Shown here piece after piece: positions 1 through 7,590 of a stretch of 16,352 bases of DNA. Position 1 is the stretch's first letter. The number at the start of each line of letters is the position of its first letter. A program made the translations under genes and the position numbers. The DNA is from Methylotenera sp. (GTDB lineage Bacteria; Pseudomonadota; Gammaproteobacteria; Burkholderiales; Methylophilaceae), in contig SXVG01000025.1 in the NCBI GenBank assembly GCA_005791685.1, positions 1 through 16,352 on the forward strand, read 5' to 3'. The notes under the pieces are model-generated. The model was not told the origin of the DNA, did not search any database, and saw nothing but the letters and a program-made list of their open reading frames with translations.

Positions 1-1176
1 CAGATGACGGTCGTTGATGTATTTGGCTGACAATTCGGCCGCGGTGGTCAATGCGCTGCTGGCATACTTGACCTGATGGTGCGCTTCAAAGCGCGATTTT
101 AAGCCTTTTAAAATTTCTATGGTTTCCGCCACGCTGGGTTCCGCCACATCAATTTTTTGGAAACGACGGCTTAAGGCATGGTCTTTTTCAAACACGCCAC
201 GGTACTCTTGGTAGGTGGTGGCGCCTATGCATTTTAGCGTGCCGTTGGATAAAGCTGGTTTTAATAAATTGCTGGCGTCCAAGCTGCCGCCGCTGGCCGA
301 ACCTGCGCCTATCAGGGTGTGAATTTCATCGATGAATAAAATGGCGTCTGGGTTTTCGGCCAATTGTTTCATGACCGCTTTTAAGCGTTGCTCAAAGTCG
401 CCACGGTATTTGGTGCCGGCCAGTAAGGCGCCTAAGTCCAGTGAATAGACCGTGGCATTGGCCAATACCTCGGGGATGTCTTTTTCCACAATGCGACGGG
501 CCAAACCCTCGGCGATGGCGGTTTTAACGACGCCGGCCTCGCCTACTAATAAGGGGTTGTTTTTACGGCGACGGCACAAGGTTTGCACCACTCTTTCTAA
601 TTCCGGACCACGACCAATTAAGGGATCAATTTTGCCAGCAGCAACTTGGGCGTTTAGGTTGAGCGTGTAATTTTCTAAGGCGCCGTTTGGTGGCGCTTCC
701 GTTTCATGCGCTTGCTCTGCGCCCTCTGTTTTGGCCGTCTCGGCAATTTTTGACACCCCGTGTGAGATGAAGTTGACCACGTCTAAACGGGTCACGCCTT
801 GCTGGTTCAAGAAAAACACCGCGTGCGATTCTTTTTCACCAAAAATGGCCACCAGCACATTGGCACCGGTTACTTCTTTTTTGCCTGACGATTGCACGTG
901 TAACATGGCGCGCTGAATCACCCGTTGAAAGCCCAGGGTGGGCTGCGTGTCGACTTCCTCTTGACCATCTACGATGGGCGTGTGCTCGTCTATGTATTGA
1001 TGGAGTTCGCCGCGCAGTATTTCTAATTTTGCCCCACAGGCGCGCATCACTTCGGCCGCCGTTGGGTTGTCTATCATGGCCAACAGCAAGTGTTCAACGG
1101 TAATGAGCTCATGACGCTTTTGCCTGGCGTCCATAAACGCCATGTGTAGGCTAACTTCTAATTCTTGAGCAATCAT
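1..1176 (-). CDS. clpA: ClpA, ATP-dependent Clp protease ATP-binding subunit (5' part only)
   Basis: This is the N-terminal 392 residues of ClpA, cut by the window edge; the family is about 750 residues. ClpA is the AAA+ unfoldase that feeds substrates to ClpP in the cytoplasm. Visible are the Clp N-domain (about 1-145, beginning MIAQELEVSLHMAF) and most of the first AAA+ module (D1): LLVGEAG at 209-215, Walker B FIDEIH with D283/E284, and the sensor/arginine-finger stretch HALSRRF. The D1 Walker A at 212-219 reads GEAGVVKT, not GEAGVGKT: the glycine before the catalytic lysine is Val217 (GTT, plus positions 526-528). The start ATG is preceded by AAGGA at suitable spacing. clpS lies 41 nt upstream on the same strand, as is usual, and its product is the ClpA adaptor. 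The second AAA+ module lies outside the window. The identification is very safe; whether V217 is real is not. Confidence 0.97.
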   Translation of the reverse strand, partial: MIAQELEVSLHMAFMDARQKRHELITVEHLLLAMIDNPTAAEVMRACGAKLEILRGELHQYIDEHTPIVDGQEEVDTQPTLGFQRVIQRAMLHVQSSGKKEVTGANVLVAIFGEKESHAVFFLNQQGVTRLDVVNFISHGVSKIAETAKTEGAEQAHETEAPPNGALENYTLNLNAQVAAGKIDPLIGRGPELERVVQTLCRRRKNNPLLVGEAGVVKTAIAEGLARRIVEKDIPEVLANATVYSLDLGALLAGTKYRGDFEQRLKAVMKQLAENPDAILFIDEIHTLIGAGSASGGSLDASNLLKPALSNGTLKCIGATTYQEYRGVFEKDHALSRRFQKIDVAEPSVAETIEILKGLKSRFEAHHQVKYASSALTTAAELSAKYINDRHL

Positions 1177-1217
1177 GGTGGTCCTTGGGCTTTATTAAGG
1201 GTGCGGCAAATTCAGGT

Positions 1218-1523
1218 TTAAACAGGTTCGGTAATGCATTGCAATGGGTGCTGCGCTTGTTTGGCTAGGCTTAGCACCTGCTGCATTTTTGTTTCGGCGA
1301 TGTCTTGTGGGTATAAGCCACACAATCCCACGCCTTCAGTATGCACTTGCAGCATAATGTTGGTGGCCTGTTCGCGGCTCTTGTTAAAAAATTGCGTGAT
1401 GCAGTCCACCACAAATTCCATGGGCGTGTAGTCGTCATTTAAAAGCAAAACCTTGAACAGGGGAGGCAATTTTGTTTTTGCGGGTTTGGCTTTAACGACC
1501 GTGCTGTTAGCGTAGTCTGTCAT
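1218..1523 (-). CDS. clpS: ClpS, ClpA adaptor for N-degron substrates
   Basis: The 101-residue product matches ClpS in length and sequence throughout. ClpS binds the N-domain of ClpA and delivers proteins with destabilising N-terminal residues (the N-end rule) to ClpAP. The substrate-pocket residues are visible: N29 and D30 in LLLNDDYTP, the gatekeeper-type Met35 in TPMEFV, and H61 in MLQVHTEG. The first 18 or so residues are the usual flexible, low-complexity tail. It lies directly upstream of clpA on the same strand with a 41-nt gap, so the two are probably co-transcribed. The ATG has only a weak ribosome binding site (GAAAG). The gene begins about 100 nt after the stop of the CorB-like gene and may have its own promoter there, but I could not see a convincing one. 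Confidence 0.97.
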   Translation of the reverse strand: MTDYANSTVVKAKPAKTKLPPLFKVLLLNDDYTPMEFVVDCITQFFNKSREQATNIMLQVHTEGVGLCGLYPQDIAETKMQQVLSLAKQAQHPLQCITEPV

Positions 1524-1564
1524 AGGCTTTCATTTTGAGCCAAGCGCTAAAAAATTCAAGTCTA

Positions 1565-1587
1565 ATTTAAGCGCTTTAGGCTTAAAT
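1565..1587. repeat. 8-bp inverted repeat upstream of clpS
   Basis: ATTTAAGC at 1565-1572 and GCTTAAAT at 1580-1587 are perfect inverted copies around a 7-nt loop, in the 101-nt gap between the CorB-like gene and clpS. No U-tract follows on the minus strand, so a simple intrinsic terminator is not supported. The same gap holds three AGCGCT hexamers (1543-1548, 1570-1575, 1617-1622). It could be an mRNA hairpin or a regulator site; the function is unknown. Confidence 0.4.
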
Positions 1588-1624
1588 AGGCATTTAATTG
1601 GCCAAGCTAAAAGATCAGCGCTAG

Positions 1625-2896
1625 TTAGGGGAAAATTTTAACGCTTTTAACGATGCGATCTTGTGTTTGCACGATTTCTAAGACGTGTCTGCCGACCTTG
1701 AAGCTGGTGTTGGATTCTGGAATGTCTTCAAAATGTTCGATAATCAGACCGTTCAGCGTGCGTGGCCCATCCAGTGGAAAATCGAGCTGCAGTTTTTTAT
1801 TCAGGTCGCGCAAACTGCTGCTGCCATCGACCAGCCAACTGCCATCGGGCTCTTGTTTGTAGCCGCCTAGTTTAGATGGTGATTGGGTGGTGAAGTCGCC
1901 TATCATTTCTTCCAAAATGTCTTCCAAGGTCACCAAGCCTTTAAATTCACCGTATTCATCCACCACCAGCGCCACGCGTTGTTTTTTCTCTTGAAATTGC
2001 TGAATTTGCGTATAAAGCGGTGTGCCAGAAGGGATGAAGTAAGGCTCACTGATGGCTTCCTGTAAGGCGGTTTTGTCCAGCGGGTTGCCATCGTGGTGGG
2101 CGCGCAATTGCGACATGATTTTACGCAGGTGCAAAATGCCTATCATTTCTTCGTGCTCGCCCTGATGGACCGGCAGGCGGGTATGCTGACTGTTGGCAAT
2201 TTTCTGCAAAATGTCCTCAAGCGGCTCATCCAAATCGATGGCTTCCACCAAGGTGTGAGCGGTCATGACATCATCCACCGTGATTTTTTCTAACTCAAAC
2301 AAATTCAATAAAATAGACCGGTGTTTTTTGGGCATAAAATGCCCGGCATCGGTGACGATGCTGCGCAATTCATCCATGCTTAAGGATTGCGTGTTCTCTT
2401 CAAAATTCACGCGTATTTTTAACAGGCGCAGCAGACCGCCAACGAATAGGTTGATAAACCAAACGGCAGGGTATAAAACCTTAAGCAGGGGGTAGAGTAA
2501 ATAGCTGCAAAAAATCCCCAGTTTTTCTGGGTAAGCGGCGGCGATGACTTTGGGTGAAATTTCACTAAAGACCAAAATGGCAAACGTAACGGCCAAGGTG
2601 CCGGCCATCAACACCCATTCACCTTCGCCAAACAATTCGACGATGATGACCGTTACCAGCGTCGCGGAAGCGGCGTTAGCAAAGTTGTTGCACAGCAAAA
2701 TAACGCCGAGTAATTTATCGGTTTTAGCCAGCAGCTTACTGGCTAGGCGCGCGCCACGATGGCCTTGTTTGACCAGATGCCTCAAACGGTAACGATTGAG
2801 TGACATGAGGCTGGTTTCGGCGATAGAAAAAAAACCAGAAATGAGCAGTAAAAGCAGCAAAATGCCTAACTGCCAAGAAATAGGGATATTGTCCAA
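1625..2896 (-). CDS. CorB/CNNM-type (HlyC/CorC family) membrane protein with CBS pair
   Basis: This 423-residue protein has the full CNNM/CorB layout. A DUF21 membrane domain spans about 5-190, with FFSIAETSLMSLNRYRLRH at 22-40, LLCNNFANAA at 67-76 and FSEISPK at 110-116. Two CBS domains follow (about 207-265 and 270-335, the second containing VALVVDEYGEFKGLVTLEDI), then a C-terminal CorC_HlyC domain (about 345-423). Family members are linked to Mg2+/Co2+ transport or resistance; E. coli YfjD/CorB is the nearest named relative I know. The start must be TTG at 2894-2896: an in-frame TAA lies three codons upstream, and the first internal Met would remove membrane segment 1. No good ribosome binding site precedes it, so translation may be weak. 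It is separated from secF by a hairpin and is probably its own transcription unit. The substrate is inferred from the family only. Confidence 0.9.
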   Translation of the reverse strand: MDNIPISWQLGILLLLLLISGFFSIAETSLMSLNRYRLRHLVKQGHRGARLASKLLAKTDKLLGVILLCNNFANAASATLVTVIIVELFGEGEWVLMAGTLAVTFAILVFSEISPKVIAAAYPEKLGIFCSYLLYPLLKVLYPAVWFINLFVGGLLRLLKIRVNFEENTQSLSMDELRSIVTDAGHFMPKKHRSILLNLFELEKITVDDVMTAHTLVEAIDLDEPLEDILQKIANSQHTRLPVHQGEHEEMIGILHLRKIMSQLRAHHDGNPLDKTALQEAISEPYFIPSGTPLYTQIQQFQEKKQRVALVVDEYGEFKGLVTLEDILEEMIGDFTTQSPSKLGGYKQEPDGSWLVDGSSSLRDLNKKLQLDFPLDGPRTLNGLIIEHFEDIPESNTSFKVGRHVLEIVQTQDRIVKSVKIFP

Positions 2897-2952
2897 TGCG
2901 GCTTATTAAGTGGTTAAGGTTATGGTGAGTGTATACGGGTGTGTGGGTAATA

Positions 2953-2984
2953 ATCAAGTGCGCTTGTTATGTCGCGCACTTGAT
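2953..2984 (-). terminator. Probable terminator of the tgt-yajC-secDF operon
   Basis: An 11-bp perfect inverted repeat (2953-2963 and 2974-2984) with a 10-nt loop starts 22 nt beyond the secF stop. On the minus-strand transcript the stem is followed by UAUUA, a poor U-tract, so termination may be partial. The stem is too long and perfect to be chance, and it sits exactly between secF and the CorB-like gene. Confidence 0.55.
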
Positions 2985-3006
2985 GAGGGAGGTGTTTTAA
3001 AAATAC

Positions 3007-3984
3007 TTAAGCAAAATCCGCAGGGGACGGTTCGGCCACGCTTGGTTTTTGCCGAGCTTTGCTAGGTTCTTCTTTTTTCTCCACGTCGCCTATTAGGTTG
3101 GCGCGATTCACGCCCAGCCACATGGCAATCGGGCAGGCGACCAATACCGAAGAATAAATACCAAATAAAATACCGATGGTGAGCGCCAACGCAAAGTTGT
3201 GCAGCACTTCGCCGCCAAACAACAGCATGGAGCCAACCATGGTTTGGGTCATGGTATGGGTGATGATGGTGCGTGACATGGTGCGGGTAATGGCGTTGTC
3301 TATCACTTGCACCACATTGGCTTTACGCATCTTACGGAAGTTTTCTCGTACACGGTCAAATACCACCACGGATTCGTTCACGGAATAGCCTAGCACTGCC
3401 AGAATGGCGGCCAGCACGGTCAGATTGAATTCCCATTGAAAGAAAGCAAAGAAGCCTAAAATAATCACCACGTCGTGCATATTGGCGATAATGGCCGCCA
3501 CGGCAAAGCGCCATTCGAACCTCAGCCATAGGTATAAGACTATGCCTAAGCTGACAAAAAACAGCGCTAAGCCACCGTTTTCATACAATTCGTCACCGAC
3601 TTGCGCGCCTACCGATTCCACGCGACGCACTTCTGCTTGAGGATAGGCGGCCACCAAGGCTGTTTTGACTTGCTCGGAAAGTTGCGAGACGGATAAGCCG
3701 GCTTTGATGGGTAAGCGTATCAACACGTCGTGACTGGAGCCGAAATTTTGCACGGTGGCTTCTTTTAGGCCTATGCTGTCCACCGCCTTGCGCACGTTTT
3801 CCAAGTTAGCCGCTTGCGGGTAGTTGACTTCCATGACGGTGCCGCCAGTAAAGTCCACGCCAAAATTTAAACCACGGCTGGCTAGAAAAAATACCGCCAA
3901 GATAAACGTCAGCAATGAGATGGTGGTCGTTAAACGACCGTAACTCATAAAGGGGATATCATTTTTGATTCTAAATAATTCCAT
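3007..3984 (-). CDS. secF: SecF, protein translocase subunit
   Basis: The 325-residue product is a standard-length SecF. With SecD it forms an inner-membrane, RND-like complex that uses the proton gradient to help complete protein export through SecYEG. Diagnostic features are a first membrane helix (about 17-37), the periplasmic entry motif FGVDFTGGT at 41-49, a periplasmic domain to about residue 130, and five further hydrophobic segments. The RND-like core includes MHD at 169-171 and GYSVNESVVVFDRVREN at 199-215. The C-terminus is short, charged and Pro/Ala-rich. It starts 32 nt after the secD stop on the same strand, so they are co-transcribed. The ATG has no strong ribosome binding site, consistent with translational coupling to secD. 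It is the last gene of the operon before the hairpin at 2953-2984. Confidence 0.98.
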   Translation of the reverse strand: MELFRIKNDIPFMSYGRLTTTISLLTFILAVFFLASRGLNFGVDFTGGTVMEVNYPQAANLENVRKAVDSIGLKEATVQNFGSSHDVLIRLPIKAGLSVSQLSEQVKTALVAAYPQAEVRRVESVGAQVGDELYENGGLALFFVSLGIVLYLWLRFEWRFAVAAIIANMHDVVIILGFFAFFQWEFNLTVLAAILAVLGYSVNESVVVFDRVRENFRKMRKANVVQVIDNAITRTMSRTIITHTMTQTMVGSMLLFGGEVLHNFALALTIGILFGIYSSVLVACPIAMWLGVNRANLIGDVEKKEEPSKARQKPSVAEPSPADFA

Positions 3985-4016
3985 AATTGTGTACTCTAAA
4001 TAATTAAGTGTTGAGC

Positions 4017-5861
4017 TTAAGCTCGGTAAATTTGGCCGATAGACAATTGGCTTAATTTGCGACGGTAACCGTAGATGAAATTCACCATGGCGCGCGATAC
4101 CAAGACCGCGCTGAACATGGAGGTTAAGATGCCCAATACGTGCACCACGGCAAAGCCTTTAATCGGGCCGGTGCCAAACATAAATAAGGCCAAACCGGCA
4201 ATCAAGGTGGTGACGTTGGAGTCTAGAATGGTGTCCCAGGCCCGGTCGTAACCCGCATGTATGCTGGCTTGTGGCGTGTTGCCATTGCGCAATTCTTCAC
4301 GCACCCGCTCGTTAATCAAGACGTTGGCATCAATCGCCATGCCGAGCGCTAAGGCGATCGCGGCCAAGCCTGGCAAGGTTAGGGTCGCTTGTAACATGGA
4401 AAGAATAGCCACCAGCAACAGCAAATTGATGGCCAAGGCGGCTACCGACACCGCACCAAACGCCATGTAATACACCATCATCATGGCGGCGATGGCGGCA
4501 AAGCCCCACAGGGTGGAGTGGATGCCGCGGTTGATGTTGTCTTGACCCATGCTGGGGCCCACCGTGCGTTCTTCTATAATGTCCATGGGGGCGGCCAGCG
4601 CGCCGGCACGTAGCAGCAATGAAATGTCGGTGGCTTCTTGGGTATTGGCCATGCCGGAAATCTGCACGCGACCGCCGCCAATTTCTTCGTTGATGGTGGG
4701 CGCCGTGATAACCTCGGTGCTGCCTTTTTCTATCAACAAGATGGCCAAGCGTTTGCCGACATTTTCCCGTGTTACTTGTTGGAAAATTCTCGCGCCACGG
4801 GCATCCAAGGTGACGTTGACAGTATTTCGGCCGGATTGGCTGTCTATGCCGGGGCCCGCGTCGGTAATGTAGTCACCGGTTAAGGCCACGTTCTTTTTAA
4901 CCAAAATGGTACGGCCGTCACGGTCTTTAAAAGCTTCGTCGCCCAAGGGCGCTTGGCCTTTTTCGGCTTTCTCTAGGGTGGCCATGTCATTTTTTTCTTC
5001 GTCCACCAAGCGTATTTCCAAGGTGGCGGTACGGCCTAGTATGTCTTTGGCTTTAGCCGTGTCTTGCACGCCAGGCAGTTGTACGACCACGCGGTCGGCG
5101 CCTTGTTGCTGAATAATCGGTTCGGCCACGCCCAGCTCGTTAATGCGATTGTGCAGGGTTTGGATATTTTGCTTGATGGCAAAATCTTGTATGCGTTTTT
5201 GTTCGACTAAATTAAGCGAAGCTTTTAATGTGCGCTCCGTGCCATTGGACGACTCGGTCAAGGTGAGGTTGGGGTATTCTTTAGCCAATATGGTTTTGGC
5301 TTTGATTAATTCGGCTTCGTCATTGAAATTGATTTGCACCGTTTCACCTTCACGGCTGACCCCCACATAAGAAATGCGCTCTTTACGCAAGGCGATTCTA
5401 AAATCGCCAACAAAGCGTTCGGCGGCCTTGCTTAATGCGGCTTTCATGTCCACTTGCAATAAGAAATGCACGCCACCGCGTAAATCCAAACCCAAATACA
5501 TGGGCTTGGCACCGACGCTGCGTAGCCAATCCGGTGAACGCGACAGCAAATTAAGGGCCACCGTGTAATCCTTGCCTAGGTTTGCTTGCAACACGTCTTT
5601 GGCTTTGATCTGTGTGTCGGTATTGGCAAAGCGTGCTTTGACCCCACGGGCATCCAGGTAGACGCCTTCGTAGGCGATGTTTTGTTGCTGAAACAGCGTC
5701 TCCACTTGCCCCAGTAGCGCCGCATCCAGTTTCGTGGTGCTTTTGGCTGGGGTGATTTGTACCGCCGGCGATTCCCCAAAGAAGTTAGGGATGGTGTAAA
5801 CCAAGCCTATCAATATCAGGATAGCAATGAAAATGTTTTTCCACAGAGGATAGCGGTTCAT
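4017..5861 (-). CDS. secD: SecD, protein translocase subunit
   Basis: The 614-residue product is a typical SecD, partner of SecF in the membrane-embedded motor that pulls exported proteins across the inner membrane. An N-terminal membrane helix (about 8-26) is followed by the conserved GLDLRGGVHFLLQVD at 124-138 and the large periplasmic P1 domain. The P1 domain includes LHNRINELGVAEPIIQQQG (about 236-254). The C-terminal half holds five membrane segments, including GMAIDANVLINERVREE at 507-523; D511 corresponds to the proton-relay aspartate of the family. The gene lies 38 nt downstream of yajC and 32 nt upstream of secF, the classical order. No strong ribosome binding site precedes the ATG. 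No unusual substitutions were seen. Confidence 0.98.
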   Translation of the reverse strand: MNRYPLWKNIFIAILILIGLVYTIPNFFGESPAVQITPAKSTTKLDAALLGQVETLFQQQNIAYEGVYLDARGVKARFANTDTQIKAKDVLQANLGKDYTVALNLLSRSPDWLRSVGAKPMYLGLDLRGGVHFLLQVDMKAALSKAAERFVGDFRIALRKERISYVGVSREGETVQINFNDEAELIKAKTILAKEYPNLTLTESSNGTERTLKASLNLVEQKRIQDFAIKQNIQTLHNRINELGVAEPIIQQQGADRVVVQLPGVQDTAKAKDILGRTATLEIRLVDEEKNDMATLEKAEKGQAPLGDEAFKDRDGRTILVKKNVALTGDYITDAGPGIDSQSGRNTVNVTLDARGARIFQQVTRENVGKRLAILLIEKGSTEVITAPTINEEIGGGRVQISGMANTQEATDISLLLRAGALAAPMDIIEERTVGPSMGQDNINRGIHSTLWGFAAIAAMMMVYYMAFGAVSVAALAINLLLLVAILSMLQATLTLPGLAAIALALGMAIDANVLINERVREELRNGNTPQASIHAGYDRAWDTILDSNVTTLIAGLALFMFGTGPIKGFAVVHVLGILTSMFSAVLVSRAMVNFIYGYRRKLSQLSIGQIYRA

Positions 5862-5899
5862 GGTCTGGCTCTAGTCAATAAGGGGTGGGTAAGTGGAAT

Positions 5900-6217
5900 T
5901 TACAAGCTCTTTATGGTGCCTTTGGGTAGGGCGCTTTGCACCGCTTGTTTTTGCACGGTAATTTCTGTGTTGGGGGCAATTTCCACGCTGACGAAGGCGT
6001 CGCTGACTTTGTTGATTTTGCCAACGATGCCACCGCTGGTAATCACTTCGTCGCCTTTTTGCAAGGCGGCTATCATGGCGCGTTGTTCTTTAGCCGCTTT
6101 CATTTGTGGTCGTATGATCATGAAGAAAAATAAGACAAAAATGACGATAAGCGGCAAGAAGCTCATTAAATCATTGCCTGGAGTGGCGCCTGCGGCGTAT
6201 GCATTGGAAATAAACAC
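5900..6217 (-). CDS. yajC: YajC, Sec translocon accessory protein
   Basis: The 105-residue protein has the YajC layout: a short N-terminal segment (FISNAYAAGA), one membrane helix (about 18-38, LPLIVIFVLFFFMIIRPQ) and a small cytoplasmic domain containing KGDEVITSGGIVGKI. YajC associates with SecDF and YidC in the inner membrane; it is not essential and its exact role is unsettled. The start is GTG at 6215-6217, chosen because AGAGGT (minus strand, 6225-6230) lies 7 nt upstream and because the encoded protein then begins as family members do. It sits 88 nt after tgt and 38 nt before secD on the same strand. Confidence 0.96.
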   Translation of the reverse strand: MFISNAYAAGATPGNDLMSFLPLIVIFVLFFFMIIRPQMKAAKEQRAMIAALQKGDEVITSGGIVGKINKVSDAFVSVEIAPNTEITVQKQAVQSALPKGTIKSL

Positions 6218-6305
6218 AATAATTACCTCTTTAAAGATGACGGGGTTACAAAAAATTTAGCATCGGATTTTAACACAGACTGCCAGTAATTGCTGACGAC
6301 TTGCG

Positions 6306-7409
6306 TTAGCTTAAGGTCGCGCGTTTGCTGGCAAACTGACGCTTAAATGCCTCAAATTCGCCGGCGGCAATGGCACTACGCATGCCGGCCATCAACACTT
6401 GGTAATAATGCAGGTTGTGTATGGTGTTTAAACGTGAGCCTAAAATTTCGCCGACTTTATGCAAATGGTGTAAATAGGCACGGCTAAAATTTTGGCAGGT
6501 GTAGCAACTGCAATCGGCATCCAGTGGCCGGGTGTCGGTTTTATAGCCGGCATTCTTAATTTTAAGGTCGCCGTATTGGGTGAATAGCCAACCGTTGCGG
6601 GCATTGCGGGTAGGCATGACGCAGTCAAACATGTCTATGCCTTGGCTGACCGCGGCCACCAAATCTTCCGGCGTGCCCACGCCCATCAAATAGCGTGGTT
6701 TGTCCGCCGGCATTTTGGGCGCAGTATGGGCCAGTATGCGCAACATGTCTTCCTTGGGTTCGCCCACCGACAAACCGCCTATGGCGTAGCCGTCAAAGTC
6801 GATGTCGCTTAAGCCGGCCAAGGATACGTCGCGCAAGTCTTCGTACATGCCGCCTTGGATGATGCCAAATAAGGCATTGCTGTTGCCTTGGTGCGCGGCT
6901 TTGCTGCGTTTGGCCCAGCGCAAGGACAGTTGCATGGAGTCCTCTGCTTGCTTGACGGTGGCCGGGTAGGGCGTGCATTCATCGAATATCATGACGATGT
7001 CGGCATTCAACACTTTTTGGATGCGCATCGATTCTTCAGGGGTTAAAAAGCAGCTGTCACCGTTGATGGGGGAGCGAAATTTGACGCCTTCTTCACTGAT
7101 TTTACGCAAAGCGCCTAAGCTCCACACTTGAAAGCCACCGGAATCGGTCAATATGGGGCCGTCCCAGCCCATAAATTGGTGCAAGCCACCGTGTGCGGCT
7201 ATCACGTCCAAGCCCGGTCGTAGCCACAAGTGAAAGGTATTGCCCAACACGATGTGCGCGTCGATTTCTTTCAGCTCCAAAGGGGACATGGCTTTGACCG
7301 TGCCGTAGGTGCCCACCGGCATAAACGCTGGGGTTTGCACCTCGCCATGCGCTAGCGTTAAGGTGCCACGACGAGCTAGGCCGTCTTGTTTGTGTAAGGT
7401 AAATTGCAT
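6306..7409 (-). CDS. tgt: tRNA-guanine transglycosylase
   Basis: The 367-residue product is a full-length bacterial Tgt. It exchanges guanine-34 for preQ1 in tRNAs with GUN anticodons, a step of queuosine synthesis. The general acid/base D89 lies in LTDSGGFQ (87-94) and the nucleophile D262 in DMFDCVMPTRNARNG (259-273). The zinc ligands C300, C302, C305 and H331 are all present, as is the pocket stretch FGIIQGG (181-187). It heads the yajC-secD-secF cluster, as in many proteobacteria. queA, which often precedes tgt, is absent here: the upstream neighbour is the divergent pssA. The start codon ATG has no clear ribosome binding site, but the N-terminus MQFTLHKQDGLARRGTL aligns with the usual start. 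Confidence 0.98.
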   Translation of the reverse strand: MQFTLHKQDGLARRGTLTLAHGEVQTPAFMPVGTYGTVKAMSPLELKEIDAHIVLGNTFHLWLRPGLDVIAAHGGLHQFMGWDGPILTDSGGFQVWSLGALRKISEEGVKFRSPINGDSCFLTPEESMRIQKVLNADIVMIFDECTPYPATVKQAEDSMQLSLRWAKRSKAAHQGNSNALFGIIQGGMYEDLRDVSLAGLSDIDFDGYAIGGLSVGEPKEDMLRILAHTAPKMPADKPRYLMGVGTPEDLVAAVSQGIDMFDCVMPTRNARNGWLFTQYGDLKIKNAGYKTDTRPLDADCSCYTCQNFSRAYLHHLHKVGEILGSRLNTIHNLHYYQVLMAGMRSAIAAGEFEAFKRQFASKRATLS

Positions 7410-7459
7410 GCGGGCTAGGATTTAAATTGATAAAAGTTAGTTTAACTGTAGGCCGCGAT

Positions 7460-7468
7460 AGTATCACA
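7460..7468 (-). promoter_or_regulatory. Possible extended -10 promoter for the tgt operon
   Basis: On the minus strand this reads TGTGATACT, an extended -10 (TGn plus GATACT) about 50 nt upstream of the tgt ATG. No clear -35 was found. It is immediately next to the 7469-7505 inverted repeat, so a protein bound there would interfere with it. This is an inference from the motif only. Confidence 0.35.
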
Positions 7469-7505
7469 AGCCATCGCACAAAGAGTGTTTGCCTGCGCGA
7501 TGGCT
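7469..7505. repeat. 9-bp inverted repeat between divergent tgt and pssA
   Basis: AGCCATCGC at 7469-7477 and GCGATGGCT at 7497-7505 form a perfect 9-bp inverted repeat with a 19-nt spacer. It lies in the 181-nt region between the divergently transcribed tgt and pssA, between their putative -10 boxes. It could be an operator or a transcript hairpin; no T-tract makes it a terminator. Confidence 0.45.
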
Positions 7506-7549
7506 GGGCTTAAAACACCTCACTAATTCTGTTTTATCCAGTCAGGGTT

Positions 7550-7558
7550 TGTTATACT
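7550..7558 (+). promoter_or_regulatory. Likely pssA promoter (extended -10)
   Basis: TGTTATACT at 7550-7558 is an extended -10 (TGn followed by TATACT, 5 of 6 to consensus) 33 nt before the chosen pssA start. The -35 region (about 7530-7535) is poor, which fits an extended -10 promoter. The predicted transcript would begin near 7565. Confidence 0.5.
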
Positions 7559-7590
7559 TGAGCCCTGTTAATTAACGATGGTTGCGCTGC

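Noticed and set aside
5757..6260. 167-codon plus-strand frame across secD-yajC
   Set aside because: It is antisense to the start of secD and all of yajC, shows no recognisable domain, and has no promoter or ribosome binding site.
7410..7450. preQ1 riboswitch upstream of tgt
   Set aside because: The short leader shows no H-type pseudoknot pattern or conserved preQ1 aptamer bases, and such switches normally control preQ1 synthesis or transport genes.
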